Source: Flavobacterium marginilacus
Lineage (GTDB): Bacteria > Bacteroidota > Bacteroidia > Flavobacteriales > Flavobacteriaceae
DNA length: 64,000 nucleotides
Assembly: GCF_026870155.1 (NCBI RefSeq)
Contig: NZ_CP113975.1
Coordinates: 4,092,001-4,156,000, forward strand
Direction: 5' to 3'
Shown: positions 1 through 9,131 of the stretch, one piece after another
How positions within the stretch are numbered: the first letter of the stretch is position 1
How the letters are laid out: every line of letters starts with the position of its first letter
Position numbers and translations under genes: made by a program
The notes under the pieces: model-generated
What the model saw: the letters and a program-made list of their open reading frames with translations, nothing else
What the model was told of the DNA's origin: nothing
Database searches by the model: none

Positions 1-10
1 GACCAGACAA

Positions 11-2137
11 ATGAAAAGAAAAGATTTACAGCATATATCACTCCAAAACGATTTTCAGCCCGCAGAAAACAAACTGCCAGCTGAAAGCTTTCTTACGGCC
101 GAAGGAATTGAGCTTAAAAAGACTTATTCTGAAAAAGACATAGAAACTCTCGAGCATCTTGATTTTGCTGCAGGCTTTGCACCATATCTGCGCGGTCCTT
201 ATACTTCAATGTATGTTCGAAAACCTTGGACAATCCGTCAGTATGCAGGATTTTCTACGGCACAGGAAAGCAATGCATTTTACAGAAGAAATCTTGCCGC
301 AGGACAAAAAGGACTTTCCATCGCTTTTGATCTGCCGACACATAGAGGATATGATTCTGATCATGAGCGTGTAGTGGGCGATGTTGGAAAAGCCGGAGTA
401 GCTATTGACTCTGTTGAAGACATGAAAATATTATTTGATCAGATTCCGCTTCATGAGATGTCTGTTTCTATGACGATGAATGGTGCTGTACTGCCAATTA
501 TGGCTTTTTATATTGTTGCTGCAGAAGAACAGGGAGTAAAGCCAGAACAGCTTTCGGGAACTATTCAAAATGATATCCTGAAAGAATTTATGGTACGTAA
601 TACTTACATCTACCCGCCAGCACCTTCAATGAAAATCATTGCTGATATATTTGAATTTGCAAGCGATAAAATGCCAAAATTCAATTCTATTTCCATCTCC
701 GGGTATCATATGCAGGAAGCTGGAGCTACTGCTGATATTGAATTGGCTTACACACTCGCCGATGGATTAGAATACATTAGAACAGGATTGGCAGCAGGAA
801 TGAAAATAGATGATTTTGCTCCACGCTTGTCCTTTTTCTGGGCGATCGGGATGAACCATTTCATGGAAATTGCCAAGATGAGAGCAGGAAGGATGATTTG
901 GGCAAAACTTCTAAAACAGTTTAATCCAAAAGATGAAAAATCATTAGCACTAAGAACCCATTGCCAAACATCCGGCTGGAGTTTAACAGAACAAGATCCG
1001 TTTAATAATGTAGCCCGTACCTGTATAGAAGCAACGGCAGCAGTTTTTGGAGGAACACAGTCTTTACATACCAATGCTCTGGACGAAGCAATAGCTTTAC
1101 CTACAGACTTCTCAGCCCGAATAGCCCGAAATACCCAAATCTATCTGCAGGAAGAAACTAAAATCACCAAAACAGTAGACCCTTGGGCAGGAAGCTACTA
1201 TATTGAAAGCTTAACTAATGAAATTGTAGAAAAAGCCTGGAAACTCATTGAAGAAGTGGAAGAATTAGGCGGAATGACCAAAGCTATTGAAACTGGAATC
1301 CCTAAAATCCGGATTGAAGCAGCAGCAGCCCGTAAACAGGCCCGAATAGACAGCGGGCAGGATATAATTGTAGGTGTTAACAAATACCGATTAGAAAAGG
1401 AAGACCCATTACAGATTCTAGATGTAGACAATCAAATGGTACGCCTGCAGCAAATAGAACAATTAAGCAGAATAAAAGCATGCAGGGATTCTAGCAAAGT
1501 TCAAGCTTCACTACAAAAATTAACCAGCTGTGCACAAACTGGTCAGGGAAATTTATTGGAAATTGCAATTGAAGCTGCCAGAAACCGCTGTACATTGGGA
1601 GAAATCAGTGATGCTTTGGAAACTGTTTTCGGAAGATATAAAGCGCAGATTAAATCTTTTAGAGGTGTATACAGCAAAGAAATGAAAGACGATAAAAGCT
1701 TTGAAAAAGCAAAACAGCTGGCAGACAGCTTTGCCAAGCAGGAAGGCCGCCGCCCAAGAATAATGATTGCCAAAATGGGGCAGGACGGTCATGATCGAGG
1801 TGCCAAAGTAGTTGCAACTGGCTATGCCGATGTAGGTTTTGATGTCGATATTGGTCCACTATTTCAAACTCCTGCCGAAGCCGCCAAACAAGCCGTTGAA
1901 AACGATGTGCATATTCTTGGAGTATCTTCACTGGCGGCAGGACATAAAACATTAGTACCACAGGTAATCGAAGAATTAAAAAAATACGGCAGAGAAGATA
2001 TTATGGTCATCGTTGGCGGAGTAATCCCAGCTCAGGATTACCAGTTTTTATTTGACGCAGGTGCTGTTGCAGTTTTTGGACCTGGAACCAAAATCAGTGA
2101 AGCTGCCATACAAATATTAGAAATTCTGATTGATTAA
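11..2137 (+). CDS. scpA: Methylmalonyl-CoA mutase large (catalytic) subunit
   Basis: Adenosylcobalamin-dependent isomerisation of (R)-methylmalonyl-CoA and succinyl-CoA in propionate and branched-chain amino acid metabolism; cytoplasmic, normally a heterodimer with a small subunit. The 708-aa product has the TIM-barrel substrate domain first ([15 protein letters not shown] segment near residue 70, then the [11 protein letters not shown] segment) and a C-terminal B12-binding domain starting near residue 580. The cobalamin-ligand motif GQDGHDRG lies near residue 590 and the glycine-rich IVGGVIP near 665. Length fits the short catalytic subunit of two-gene systems. The start lies 10 bases inside the window, so the small-subunit gene is probably just off the left edge (inference). 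A strong hairpin follows the stop. Confidence 0.95.
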   Translation: MKRKDLQHISLQNDFQPAENKLPAESFLTAEGIELKKTYSEKDIETLEHLDFAAGFAPYLRGPYTSMYVRKPWTIRQYAGFSTAQESNAFYRRNLAAGQKGLSIAFDLPTHRGYDSDHERVVGDVGKAGVAIDSVEDMKILFDQIPLHEMSVSMTMNGAVLPIMAFYIVAAEEQGVKPEQLSGTIQNDILKEFMVRNTYIYPPAPSMKIIADIFEFASDKMPKFNSISISGYHMQEAGATADIELAYTLADGLEYIRTGLAAGMKIDDFAPRLSFFWAIGMNHFMEIAKMRAGRMIWAKLLKQFNPKDEKSLALRTHCQTSGWSLTEQDPFNNVARTCIEATAAVFGGTQSLHTNALDEAIALPTDFSARIARNTQIYLQEETKITKTVDPWAGSYYIESLTNEIVEKAWKLIEEVEELGGMTKAIETGIPKIRIEAAAARKQARIDSGQDIIVGVNKYRLEKEDPLQILDVDNQMVRLQQIEQLSRIKACRDSSKVQASLQKLTSCAQTGQGNLLEIAIEAARNRCTLGEISDALETVFGRYKAQIKSFRGVYSKEMKDDKSFEKAKQLADSFAKQEGRRPRIMIAKMGQDGHDRGAKVVATGYADVGFDVDIGPLFQTPAEAAKQAVENDVHILGVSSLAAGHKTLVPQVIEELKKYGREDIMVIVGGVIPAQDYQFLFDAGAVAVFGPGTKISEAAIQILEILID

Positions 2138-2151
2138 TTTTTTTGCCAAAG

Positions 2152-2216
2152 CGGCACAAAAGAAGCGGTGAAATTTAAAAGTTAAACTTTTGAGTCTTAC
2201 CGCTTCTTTTGTGCCG
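2152..2216 (+). terminator. Strong rho-independent terminator after the mutase gene
   Basis: Two perfectly complementary 18-base arms (2152-2169 and 2199-2216) separated by about 29 bases, followed by a T-rich stretch. It starts 15 bases after the mutase stop codon. Confidence 0.8.
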
Positions 2217-2620
2217 TTACTTTTTACATCTGCTCTTGAATAAATACTATCGGACTACTGGATATAATAAAGACTTAAACTAGATAGTAAATCCAAAAAA
2301 AAGATTCAAACAAAATCTGTCTCGCGAATTTCAGTACCCTTTTTTAATCCCAAATAATCTTACTTTAATAAAATAATGCAAAAAACTGGGATATATAGCT
2401 TTATCATTAAAATTTAGAAGTATCAATCTGAATAAAAGGCCTTTACAAATTAACAAATTTAAAGCAATCGATTAACAATCAGTATTTTATAATTAAATTA
2501 CTTTTAAAGTCAGCGTTAGAAACAAATTAAAAAACAAAAAGGGGAAGTAATACTAAAGAAGCCTTACTATTTGTTTTGAAACCAAATTTTCAGATATAAT
2601 TTTAATTCAAAAAAAATATT
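2217..2620. other. Intergenic gap, no recognisable gene
   Basis: About 400 bases of AT-rich sequence between the mutase terminator and the next gene. I see no ORF of note, tRNA, clear repeat or convincing promoter pair. It probably holds the promoter of the gene at 2621, but no TAnnTTTG box stands out close to it. Confidence 0.5.
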
Positions 2621-3160
2621 ATGAAAACACTCATCATTATTGCATTTATTTTTGGAATACACCTCCCCTCTTATTCACAAAATAAAACGACTGAAGATAA
2701 CAATGAAGGAACAATAAATACTATAGATCTTCCCGAAGTTGTAATCAAAAGTGCTGGAAAAGATTTTTCATATTACCTCCCAGATAAAAATCCAGACCCA
2801 AGTATTAGACAGCTTCAAAGTGAATTTATTGCCTATAATTTAGGCAAAGACTTCGAAGGTTTTGACAGCTATCTTGTTATGCTGGAAGTGAAAAAAGGTA
2901 TCTTGACTGCCACATATGATGGCAAAGGAAAACTCACTAGTGTTGTTGAAAAATATAATAACACCATGCTTCCCCCTCCAGTTATTTATTCCGTTTACAA
3001 AGCATATCCCGGCTGGCAGATTGTAAACGACAAATATCTCTACACTCAGCAAAACGGAGATATTACAAAAAAAGAGTACAATTTAAAACTCAAAAAAAAC
3101 AATGAAGTTCTTAAATTAAAAGTACATCCTAATGGTGACATTATTGCAGATGCAGATTAA
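2621..3160 (+). CDS. Secreted protein of unknown function, PepSY-like repeats possible
   Basis: A 179-aa product with a clear signal peptide (about residues 1-20, hydrophobic core IIIAFIFGI, ending SYSQ). The mature part has two similar beta-rich stretches: one around ILTATYDGKGKLTSVVEKY, and a later one with YPGWQIVNDKYLYTQQNGDITKKEY ending HPNGDIIAD. That pattern resembles the PepSY-like/BLIP-type fold common in Bacteroidota periplasmic proteins, but I do not recognise a named family. It stands alone and converges on the lysozyme-like gene at 3216 across a shared hairpin. Confidence 0.7.
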   Translation: MKTLIIIAFIFGIHLPSYSQNKTTEDNNEGTINTIDLPEVVIKSAGKDFSYYLPDKNPDPSIRQLQSEFIAYNLGKDFEGFDSYLVMLEVKKGILTATYDGKGKLTSVVEKYNNTMLPPPVIYSVYKAYPGWQIVNDKYLYTQQNGDITKKEYNLKLKKNNEVLKLKVHPNGDIIADAD

Positions 3161-3164
3161 AATT

Positions 3165-3203
3165 TAATAGGCGGTTCTGAAATTGATTTCAAACCGCCTA
3201 TTA
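3165..3203. terminator. Bidirectional terminator between convergent genes
   Basis: 12-base arms TAATAGGCGGTT and AACCGCCTATTA around a 15-base loop, lying in the 55-base gap between two convergent stop codons, with A/T-rich flanks on both sides. Confidence 0.75.
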
Positions 3204-3215
3204 ATAATTTAAAAT

Positions 3216-3863
3216 TTAATGAATTTTTGACAAGACCTTCGCATTACTTTTTGCGACAATAAAGGAAGTATCATAACCTCCAAACCGCTGCAAATAACTG
3301 CTTAACGAAGTTCCATAAGCATCTCTAAAACATCTTTTTCCTTTGTATCTGAAATACTTTTTTACAGAACCGACACCGGCAAGATGTGCTGCAGCCAAAA
3401 TTCCTGACTCAGTAATACGAGTACCATTCAAAACGGTTCCTTCATATCTTTCAATAACATTTCTGAGTTCCCATTTGTTTTTGGACAGCAATGCTATAAA
3501 AGCTTTTTCCTGCATTTTTGGGCTATTAATGAAAGCTGCGCTATCGTGGATACCGATAGTTTTTAAAGTTTCAATACCAAATTGGTATTTTCCTAAATAA
3601 CCTAGAGAATTAATTTTTTTGTATTTACCTTGCGACTCTTTGAAGGCGATTGCTTCTTTATAGCCAATAAAGAAAGTTCCAGTATAGGGAATTTCAGAAT
3701 TGGTATAATCTGTCACATTTAATGATGGTAGCAAGTAGGATGTATCATCTGATTCGTTAATTAGAAACCATGGGGTAGATTCTAATTTGGATGGTTTAAA
3801 ACCTAAGCTTAAAAAAGCCACTACAACAATTAAAGTTGTGTAAAAATACCATTTTTTTATCAT
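3216..3863 (-). CDS. Lysozyme-like/lytic transglycosylase-like exported protein
   Basis: A probable cell-wall hydrolase with one N-terminal membrane anchor or uncleaved signal (MIKKWYFYTTLIVVVAFLSL). The catalytic-looking stretch AFKESQGKYKKINSLGYLGKYQFG has the Glu and the following G-x-YQFG pattern of lysozyme/SLT-fold enzymes. Later AAHLAGVGSVKKYF and YGTSLSSYLQRFGGYD fit the same fold. The open frame extends to 3947, but I start it at 3863 because a -7 box at 3911-3918 lies inside that extension and the signal sequence begins at 3863. Substrate and family are inferred, not proven. Confidence 0.7.
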   Translation of the reverse strand: MIKKWYFYTTLIVVVAFLSLGFKPSKLESTPWFLINESDDTSYLLPSLNVTDYTNSEIPYTGTFFIGYKEAIAFKESQGKYKKINSLGYLGKYQFGIETLKTIGIHDSAAFINSPKMQEKAFIALLSKNKWELRNVIERYEGTVLNGTRITESGILAAAHLAGVGSVKKYFRYKGKRCFRDAYGTSLSSYLQRFGGYDTSFIVAKSNAKVLSKIH

Positions 3864-3910
3864 AAAGTAGTTTTCTTCAAAACCTGTCACGTTATTGAAA
3901 TTTCTATGCC

Positions 3911-3918
3911 CAAAGATA
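3911..3918 (-). promoter_or_regulatory. Candidate -7 box for the lysozyme-like gene
   Basis: Reads TATCTTTG on the minus strand, matching the Bacteroidota -7 consensus TAnnTTTG, 48 bases upstream of the chosen start. I do not see a well-spaced -33 TTG. Confidence 0.4.
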
Positions 3919-4432
3919 CGACTTAAAAAAATAAAGCTGAAAATCAACCCTTTAAACTTATCAACTGCTCTTGCAAAAACCCCGTAAGTAACTAGGTCTG
4001 CGGACGTTCTGCTGTTAACAAAATTTCAAAAAAAGTATTAAAACAACAAAAAATCAGTCAAATTAAATAAGTTTATTCTTATTTATAAAAAGTAAAAACG
4101 TCGTGAAAACGAAAAATTAGACACAAAATAGTACTAAATTCTCATTTTACGATATCGTTTTAGCTAAAAAAGAAAGAATTTTCAATCAATAAATCTATTC
4201 AAGAGCATGACTGCAAAGGGCTAAGCTGTCCACATAAACAAAAATTACAGCACGAAAAAGATCTTTTTTTCTAAATCAGAAAATGAAGTTTTCATACAAT
4301 CAGTTACATATTCACAACTGCTTTTTTGATAAAATAAATTTCGCAAAAGAGAGAATTTGAAGACAAAAAAAAACTTCAAAATCGTCTTTCAACAATTTTA
4401 AAGCTTTTTTTAAAATTTAAGTTATAATAAAT
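3919..4432. other. Intergenic gap, no gene seen
   Basis: About 500 AT-rich bases between the lysozyme-like gene and the mltG stop (both on the minus strand). No ORF, tRNA or convincing repeat is visible. A weak hairpin-like pair of CTTC/GAAG arms around an A-run lies near 4358-4380 and could end mltG transcription. Confidence 0.4.
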
Positions 4433-5473
4433 CTAGCGCTGTACGCCCTGACTATTAATCCATTTTGAATATTTTTCAGCATTTTTATTATGCTCCGCCA
4501 AAGTCGCAGCAAATTCATGATACCCAAAACGGTCAACGCTGGCGCAGAAATAGATATAATTGTTTTTTTCAGGGTTTAAAACTGCTTCAAGTGCCGTAAT
4601 ATCAGGCATAGCAATTGGCCCTGGTGGCAGACCGATATTCACATATGTGTTGTAAGGATGCTTCATAATTAAATCATTATAAAAAACTCTTTTTATTACT
4701 TGATTAAAATCATTTGACCTCTTTTTCATTGCAAAAATCACGGTTGGATCAGCCTGCAAAGGCATTCCCAGTTTCAATCGGTTCAGATAAACTCCTGCAA
4801 TTCTAGGACGTTCATCTTTTTTTACCGATTCCTTATGCACTATCGAAGCCAATATTGTTGCCTGAATTGGAGTAAGTCCTTGAGCTTCGGCTTTGGCGGT
4901 ACGTTCTTTGTTCCAAAACTTATTATATTCCTTAATCATTTTATCGCGAAACTTCACTGCCGGAGTATTCCAATAAAATTCGTAGGTATTTGGTATAAAC
5001 ATGACAAAAACGTTCTCTTCATTAAAACCGTTTTCTTTCAAAAAAATGGAGTCTTTGAACGTATTCAGCAATTCCAGGCTGTCTGGTTCTAATTGAGAGC
5101 CTACGCGTCCTGCCAGATCTTCCAATCGTTCCTGATTGTTGAAAGCCAGATTTACCGGATCGTTATGTCTCATCGCTTTGACCAAATCGTAGCTGCTCAT
5201 TCCTTTTTTGAATAAAAAACGTCCTGGTTTTACATTCTCTGGATAACTTGCCTTATTGGCTACCATTTCAAAACGGTCAATATTTTTCACATAAGGGCTG
5301 ATAATTTTCTTTACCTGTTCATAATCCGAATCCGTGGGTACATATACATATACCTCATTTTCTTCAAATTTTGTGTTGCCACTAAATACCTGATACATTA
5401 AAAAGGCTCCATAAACGATTAAGCCTGAAATTATTACAACTGCAGCTAGTGATATTATCTTTTTTTGATTCAA
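4433..5473 (-). CDS. mltG: Endolytic transglycosylase MltG (YceG-like)
   Basis: Inner-membrane endolytic murein transglycosylase thought to set glycan strand length. The 346-aa product has a single N-terminal membrane segment (about 8-30), a LysM-like region, and the YceG catalytic domain. Diagnostic stretches are ILASIVHKESVKKDERP, holding the catalytic Glu of the family, then AGVYLNRLKLGMPLQADPT and YNTYVNIGLPPGPIAMP near the C-terminus. Length is normal for the family. It starts 17 bases after the acetyltransferase stop, so it is probably cotranscribed with it and perhaps with dapF. Confidence 0.95.
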   Translation of the reverse strand: MNQKKIISLAAVVIISGLIVYGAFLMYQVFSGNTKFEENEVYVYVPTDSDYEQVKKIISPYVKNIDRFEMVANKASYPENVKPGRFLFKKGMSSYDLVKAMRHNDPVNLAFNNQERLEDLAGRVGSQLEPDSLELLNTFKDSIFLKENGFNEENVFVMFIPNTYEFYWNTPAVKFRDKMIKEYNKFWNKERTAKAEAQGLTPIQATILASIVHKESVKKDERPRIAGVYLNRLKLGMPLQADPTVIFAMKKRSNDFNQVIKRVFYNDLIMKHPYNTYVNIGLPPGPIAMPDITALEAVLNPEKNNYIYFCASVDRFGYHEFAATLAEHNKNAEKYSKWINSQGVQR

Positions 5474-5490
5474 AATTAAAAAATTAAAAA

Positions 5491-6045
5491 TTACTGAGAC
5501 AGTTCGCTGTCACCCGCCTGATTATTGATTAGCTGAAAAATGGCTTCATCCTTGTAAACTCCATTTACCAGAGTCCAATCTTTCTTTACACCGATTTTTT
5601 GAAAACCAAATTTAGTAAAAAGTGCAATACTAGCTTCATTTTCGCACCCAATATTTGCATATAACTGATGCAGATTAAGATTATAAAAAGAGTAATGAAT
5701 AAGCAGATCCAAAGCTTCCGAGCCAATGTTCTGATTTCGGTTTGCATTGTCCTGAATTACAATCCCTACACCTGCTCTGTTATTTTTTGGATCAAAATCA
5801 AATAGATCGATTAATCCCAAAGCTGGAAAATCTTCATCCTGACATATTGCCAATCTTAACTGTTTGGCTTCATAAATATCCTGATGTGCATTTTCCAGAT
5901 ACTGTTTTACCAAAAAACGGCTGTAGGGTGTATGAGTATTACTCACTTCCCAGATACTCTGATCGTTTTCTATCGCATAAATAAACTCCAGATCACTGGG
6001 TTCAAGTGCTCGGATGTAAATAGTGTCGCCTTTTAATGTTTTCAT
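5491..6045 (-). CDS. GNAT-family N-acetyltransferase (RimJ/RimL-like)
   Basis: A 184-aa cytoplasmic acetyltransferase of the Acetyltransf_3 type. It opens with LKGDTIYIRALEPSDLEFIYAIENDQSIW. The acetyl-CoA binding region is in the middle (GVGIVIQDNANRNQNIGSEALDLLIHYSF) and the usual C-terminal ending is present (NEASIALFTKFGFQKIG). Substrate is unknown; similar proteins modify ribosomal protein N-termini or small amines. It sits between dapF and mltG on the same strand. Confidence 0.85.
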   Translation of the reverse strand: MKTLKGDTIYIRALEPSDLEFIYAIENDQSIWEVSNTHTPYSRFLVKQYLENAHQDIYEAKQLRLAICQDEDFPALGLIDLFDFDPKNNRAGVGIVIQDNANRNQNIGSEALDLLIHYSFYNLNLHQLYANIGCENEASIALFTKFGFQKIGVKKDWTLVNGVYKDEAIFQLINNQAGDSELSQ

Positions 6046-6236
6046 TTATATACGATTTACGAAGTTGGATATACGATATGGAATTTACGAATTAAGAGAT
6101 ACTATTTACGAGATAGGATTTATAAGTTATGAAATTTACATATAAATACAATTTCGAAACTTCCAAATAGATATTAAAATTTCAGAAATAAAGTTCTCAG
6201 TTGGAAACCGTATATCCCACCTCGTATATCGTATAT
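6046..6236. repeat. AT-rich spacer with repeated TACGA/ATATACGATAT words
   Basis: The 191-base spacer between dapF and the acetyltransferase is built from variants of ATATACGATAT and ATTTACGA: 'tatatacgattt', 'gatatacgatat', 'atttacgaat', 'atttacgag' at one end and 'cgtatatcgtatatct' at the other, giving inverted copies at its ends. No gene or RNA is evident. It may be a small palindromic intergenic repeat. Confidence 0.45.
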
Positions 6237-7022
6237 CTAAATTCTTATATCTATACTTCCTTTAAACACAAATTCTGCAGGTCCTTTTAAGAAAACATTG
6301 GTAAACCCATTTTGATTTTTATCAAATGAAACAACCAGTTTTCCCCCTTCAACATTTACATTTATTGAAGTAGCATTGGTTTGTCCTGTGGCATTCATCG
6401 CAATGGCAACAGCTGTAGCACCTGTTCCGCAGGCTAACGTTTCGTCTTCAACGCCTCTTTCATAAGTACGCAGCCTGAAAGTGGTATCATCTATTTTTTT
6501 TACAAAATTGATATTGCTGCCTGCTTTGCCGTACAATTCGCCATAACGGATTGCTGCCCCATTATCTTTTACATTATAATGTTCCAAGTCTTCAACCATC
6601 TGCACATGATGCGGAGAACCGGTGTTCAGGAACGAATAATCGGCTTTGATATCAATTGCAGGAACATCAATCATCTGCAGCGAAACCAGTTTATCTTCAA
6701 ATGAAGCATGATGCATGCCGTCTGTCGCAATAAAAGTAGTTTCGTTTTCAATCACGTGCATATCTTTAGCGAAAGCGACCAAACAGCGTCCGCCATTCCC
6801 GCACATTGAACTTTGATTCCCATCTGAATTGTAATACACCATTTTAAAATCAGTTTCGGAATCATTTTCAAGCAGAATAAGTCCGTCCCCTCCTATTCCA
6901 AATCGTCTGTCACACAGATGAGCTACCAATTGTGTATTGTCTTTTGGAAAAAAACCGGAACGATTGTCAATCATAACAAAATCGTTTCCAGCACCTTGAT
7001 ATTTATAGAATTCTAATTGCAT
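6237..7022 (-). CDS. dapF: Diaminopimelate epimerase
   Basis: Converts LL- to meso-diaminopimelate for peptidoglycan and lysine. The 261-aa product shows both active-site cysteine contexts: MCGNGGRCLVAFAKD near residue 73, and ETLACGTGATAVA near residue 195. It also has the N-terminal FYKYQGAGNDFVMIDNR signature. Length is normal. It is cytoplasmic and first in a same-strand set with the acetyltransferase and mltG; the spacer of about 190 bases makes cotranscription uncertain. Confidence 0.97.
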   Translation of the reverse strand: MQLEFYKYQGAGNDFVMIDNRSGFFPKDNTQLVAHLCDRRFGIGGDGLILLENDSETDFKMVYYNSDGNQSSMCGNGGRCLVAFAKDMHVIENETTFIATDGMHHASFEDKLVSLQMIDVPAIDIKADYSFLNTGSPHHVQMVEDLEHYNVKDNGAAIRYGELYGKAGSNINFVKKIDDTTFRLRTYERGVEDETLACGTGATAVAIAMNATGQTNATSINVNVEGGKLVVSFDKNQNGFTNVFLKGPAEFVFKGSIDIRI

Positions 7023-7043
7023 TTTATTTCAATTTTAGTCTCA

Positions 7044-7051
7044 CAAAAGTA
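7044..7051 (-). promoter_or_regulatory. Candidate -7 box for dapF
   Basis: TACTTTTG on the minus strand (TAnnTTTG consensus), 22 bases upstream of the dapF start codon. No clear -33 TTG at the expected spacing. Confidence 0.45.
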
Positions 7052-7160
7052 CAAACTATTAATGAATTGTTAATCATTGTTAAAGAGCGTTAAACCATAT
7101 TGTGCGAAAAAAAAATTGCCATAAATTCGTAATTAAATAACTAATAAAACATAAAGCAAA

Positions 7161-8561
7161 ATGAAACAAATTTCTAATTTATTCCTAGTATCCTTGTTGA
7201 GTGGCGCAACAACCCTTGGCGCTTATAAATTATTATTTGACAACAATGGTTATTTTTCTTCAAACAAAAACGGGATTACGACAACTGCCCCTGAATTCTA
7301 TGCAAGACAGACTAGTTTAGGTGCAGAAAATGTAGATTTTACAGTTGCTGCTGATAAAGCCATTCACACCGTAGTACACGTAAAAAATGTTTCAGTAAGA
7401 ACTGTTTCCAATCCTATAATGGAATATTTTTACGGTTACGGCGGACAGCAGCAGCAGGAGCAGGTTGGAACCGGATCTGGAGTTATTATTTCTGAGGACG
7501 GCTATATCGTAACCAACAATCACGTTGTGAAAGACGCTTCGGATATTGAAATCACGCTGAACAACAAGAAAACATACAAAGCAAAACTCATTGGAACCGA
7601 TTCTAAAATGGACATTGCACTGTTAAAAATCGATGCCGATGAAAAACTGCCGTATTCCACATTTGCTAATTCCGATTCGGTTAAAGTGGGCGAATGGGTA
7701 TTGGCTGTTGGTAATCCGTACAACTTGACCTCAACTGTTACTGCTGGAATTGTTTCGGCCAAGGCTAGAAATCTGGACACTAGAGGCATTCAGTCTTTCA
7801 TTCAGACTGATGCTGCCGTTAACCCTGGAAACAGCGGTGGCGCATTGGTAAATACCCGTGGGGAATTAATTGGAATCAACACGATGATTTCGTCAATGAC
7901 GGGTTCGTATGTAGGTTACTCTTTTGCCATTCCTTCTAATAATGCACGAAAAATTATCGAAGATATTATGGAGTTTGGAAATGTACAAAGGGGAATTCTT
8001 GGTGTAGAAGGCGGAGAACTGAATGGAACGGTTTCTCAAGAATTAGGCGTTACGCAAACACAAGGTTTTTACATTAACAGAGTATCTAAAAATTCGGGAG
8101 CTGAGAAAGCTAATTTACAAAAAGGTGATATTATTATCAAACTGGATAATCAGGACATTGCTACTTATGCAGACCTTTCCGGTTATGTAAACACCAAAAG
8201 ACCAAATGACAAAGTGCAGGTAACTATTATCCGAAACGGAAAAAATATGGTTGTACCAGTTGTTTTGAGCAAAAACGAAAACTTCAATACTGAATTTAAA
8301 GGAATCGAACTCGAGAATATCAATGCTGACGACAAAAAAAGGTTCAAACTGAATTATGGTGTAAAAATTAAAGACATCACCAATGAAAATTTGGAACAAT
8401 ACAGCGAAGAACTTGTCGGAAACATCATCTTGAGCATTAACAACGTTAAAGCGACCAACGTGGAAACTGTTTCTAAAATTTTGAACAATAAGGACGAAAA
8501 ACAAAGCATCCGCATTGAAATGATAAATAAAAATGGTGAGATCATGAGAATCATCATCTAA
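7161..8561 (+). CDS. Do-like periplasmic serine protease with two PDZ domains (DegP/HtrA family)
   Basis: Periplasmic chaperone-protease for misfolded envelope proteins. The 466-aa product has an N-terminal hydrophobic segment (about 5-25), then a trypsin-like domain with a complete triad by position: His121 in NNHVV, Asp151 in MDIALL, Ser225 in NPGNSGGA. It also has the GTGSGVIIS entry motif. A first PDZ follows from about residue 275 (GILGVEGG through PNDKVQVTIIRNGK) and a shorter, diverged second PDZ makes up the C-terminus. Monocistronic: a hairpin terminator follows and dapF is divergent. Confidence 0.95.
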   Translation: MKQISNLFLVSLLSGATTLGAYKLLFDNNGYFSSNKNGITTTAPEFYARQTSLGAENVDFTVAADKAIHTVVHVKNVSVRTVSNPIMEYFYGYGGQQQQEQVGTGSGVIISEDGYIVTNNHVVKDASDIEITLNNKKTYKAKLIGTDSKMDIALLKIDADEKLPYSTFANSDSVKVGEWVLAVGNPYNLTSTVTAGIVSAKARNLDTRGIQSFIQTDAAVNPGNSGGALVNTRGELIGINTMISSMTGSYVGYSFAIPSNNARKIIEDIMEFGNVQRGILGVEGGELNGTVSQELGVTQTQGFYINRVSKNSGAEKANLQKGDIIIKLDNQDIATYADLSGYVNTKRPNDKVQVTIIRNGKNMVVPVVLSKNENFNTEFKGIELENINADDKKRFKLNYGVKIKDITNENLEQYSEELVGNIILSINNVKATNVETVSKILNNKDEKQSIRIEMINKNGEIMRIII

Positions 8562-8581
8562 AAAGTTAAAACACTAAATCT

Positions 8582-8615
8582 AAAGGCCGGCCTGCAATTA
8601 CATGCCGGCTTTTTA
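8582..8615 (+). terminator. Rho-independent terminator after the Do-like protease
   Basis: GCCGGC arms at 8586-8591 and 8604-8609 followed by a T-run. Confidence 0.8.
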
Positions 8616-8693
8616 ATCAAAAATAATTAATATCCTAAATCTATTTTGAAATAGGCATTAATTGAATTATATTTGATATAAAATTCAACAACT

Positions 8694-8936
8694 ATGGCAA
8701 CTTCTTCAATATCTGAAATTCATTTATTTAACGCTTTGAAAAGCAAACTTGGCGAAAAAGAAGCTGAAGAACTTGTATTGTTCGTAAAAACTTCAATCAA
8801 AGAAAATATTGAAAGTGAAATTTCAAACATTGCATCAAAAAAAGATTTAGCTGAAACAAAGGTTGACATTATAAAATGGGTAGTTGGAATCTTTTTCGCA
8901 CTTGCATTAATGATAATAGGACTTTATCTCAAATAA
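8694..8936 (+). CDS. Small coiled-coil membrane protein, DUF1640/CCDC90-like
   Basis: An 80-aa product. It has a helical, charged N-terminal part (LGEKEAEELVLFVKTSIKENIESE), a coiled-coil core containing SKKDLAETKVDIIKW, and one C-terminal membrane helix (VVGIFFALALMIIGLYL). The order 'KxDLAETKxDIIKW + membrane helix' is the pattern of the CCDC90/DUF1640-type small proteins found widely in bacteria, often near mobile DNA. The cellular role is unknown. It stands alone between two terminators. Confidence 0.75.
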   Translation: MATSSISEIHLFNALKSKLGEKEAEELVLFVKTSIKENIESEISNIASKKDLAETKVDIIKWVVGIFFALALMIIGLYLK

Positions 8937-8968
8937 ACTTTTCAGAATCAATCTCAAAACAACAATAT

Positions 8969-9000
8969 GCCAGCCTGCATTTGCATGCTGGCTTTTTTAT
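8969..9000 (+). terminator. Rho-independent terminator after the small coiled-coil gene
   Basis: GCCAGC (8971-8976) and GCTGGC (8989-8994) around a GC-poor loop with inner TGCA/TGCA pairing, then a T-run. It is closely similar in sequence to the terminator at 8582. Confidence 0.8.
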
Positions 9001-9044
9001 TTGAAAAAATCAATAAAAAAAGTTACGAAATCGATTGAAATAAG

Positions 9045-9052
9045 TATTTTTG
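9045..9052 (+). promoter_or_regulatory. Candidate -7 box for GAPDH
   Basis: TATTTTTG (TAnnTTTG consensus), 79 bases upstream of the start codon. No good -33 element seen. Confidence 0.35.
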
Positions 9053-9131
9053 CACCAAATTTTAAAAATTTACAACAATTATCATTGTTTTTATTATTAA
9101 AAATCAATTCAGCAAATACAAATTTTTCAAT

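Noticed and set aside
1659..1961. Minus-strand ORFs within the methylmalonyl-CoA mutase gene
   Set aside because: Antisense shadows of a strongly conserved coding region.
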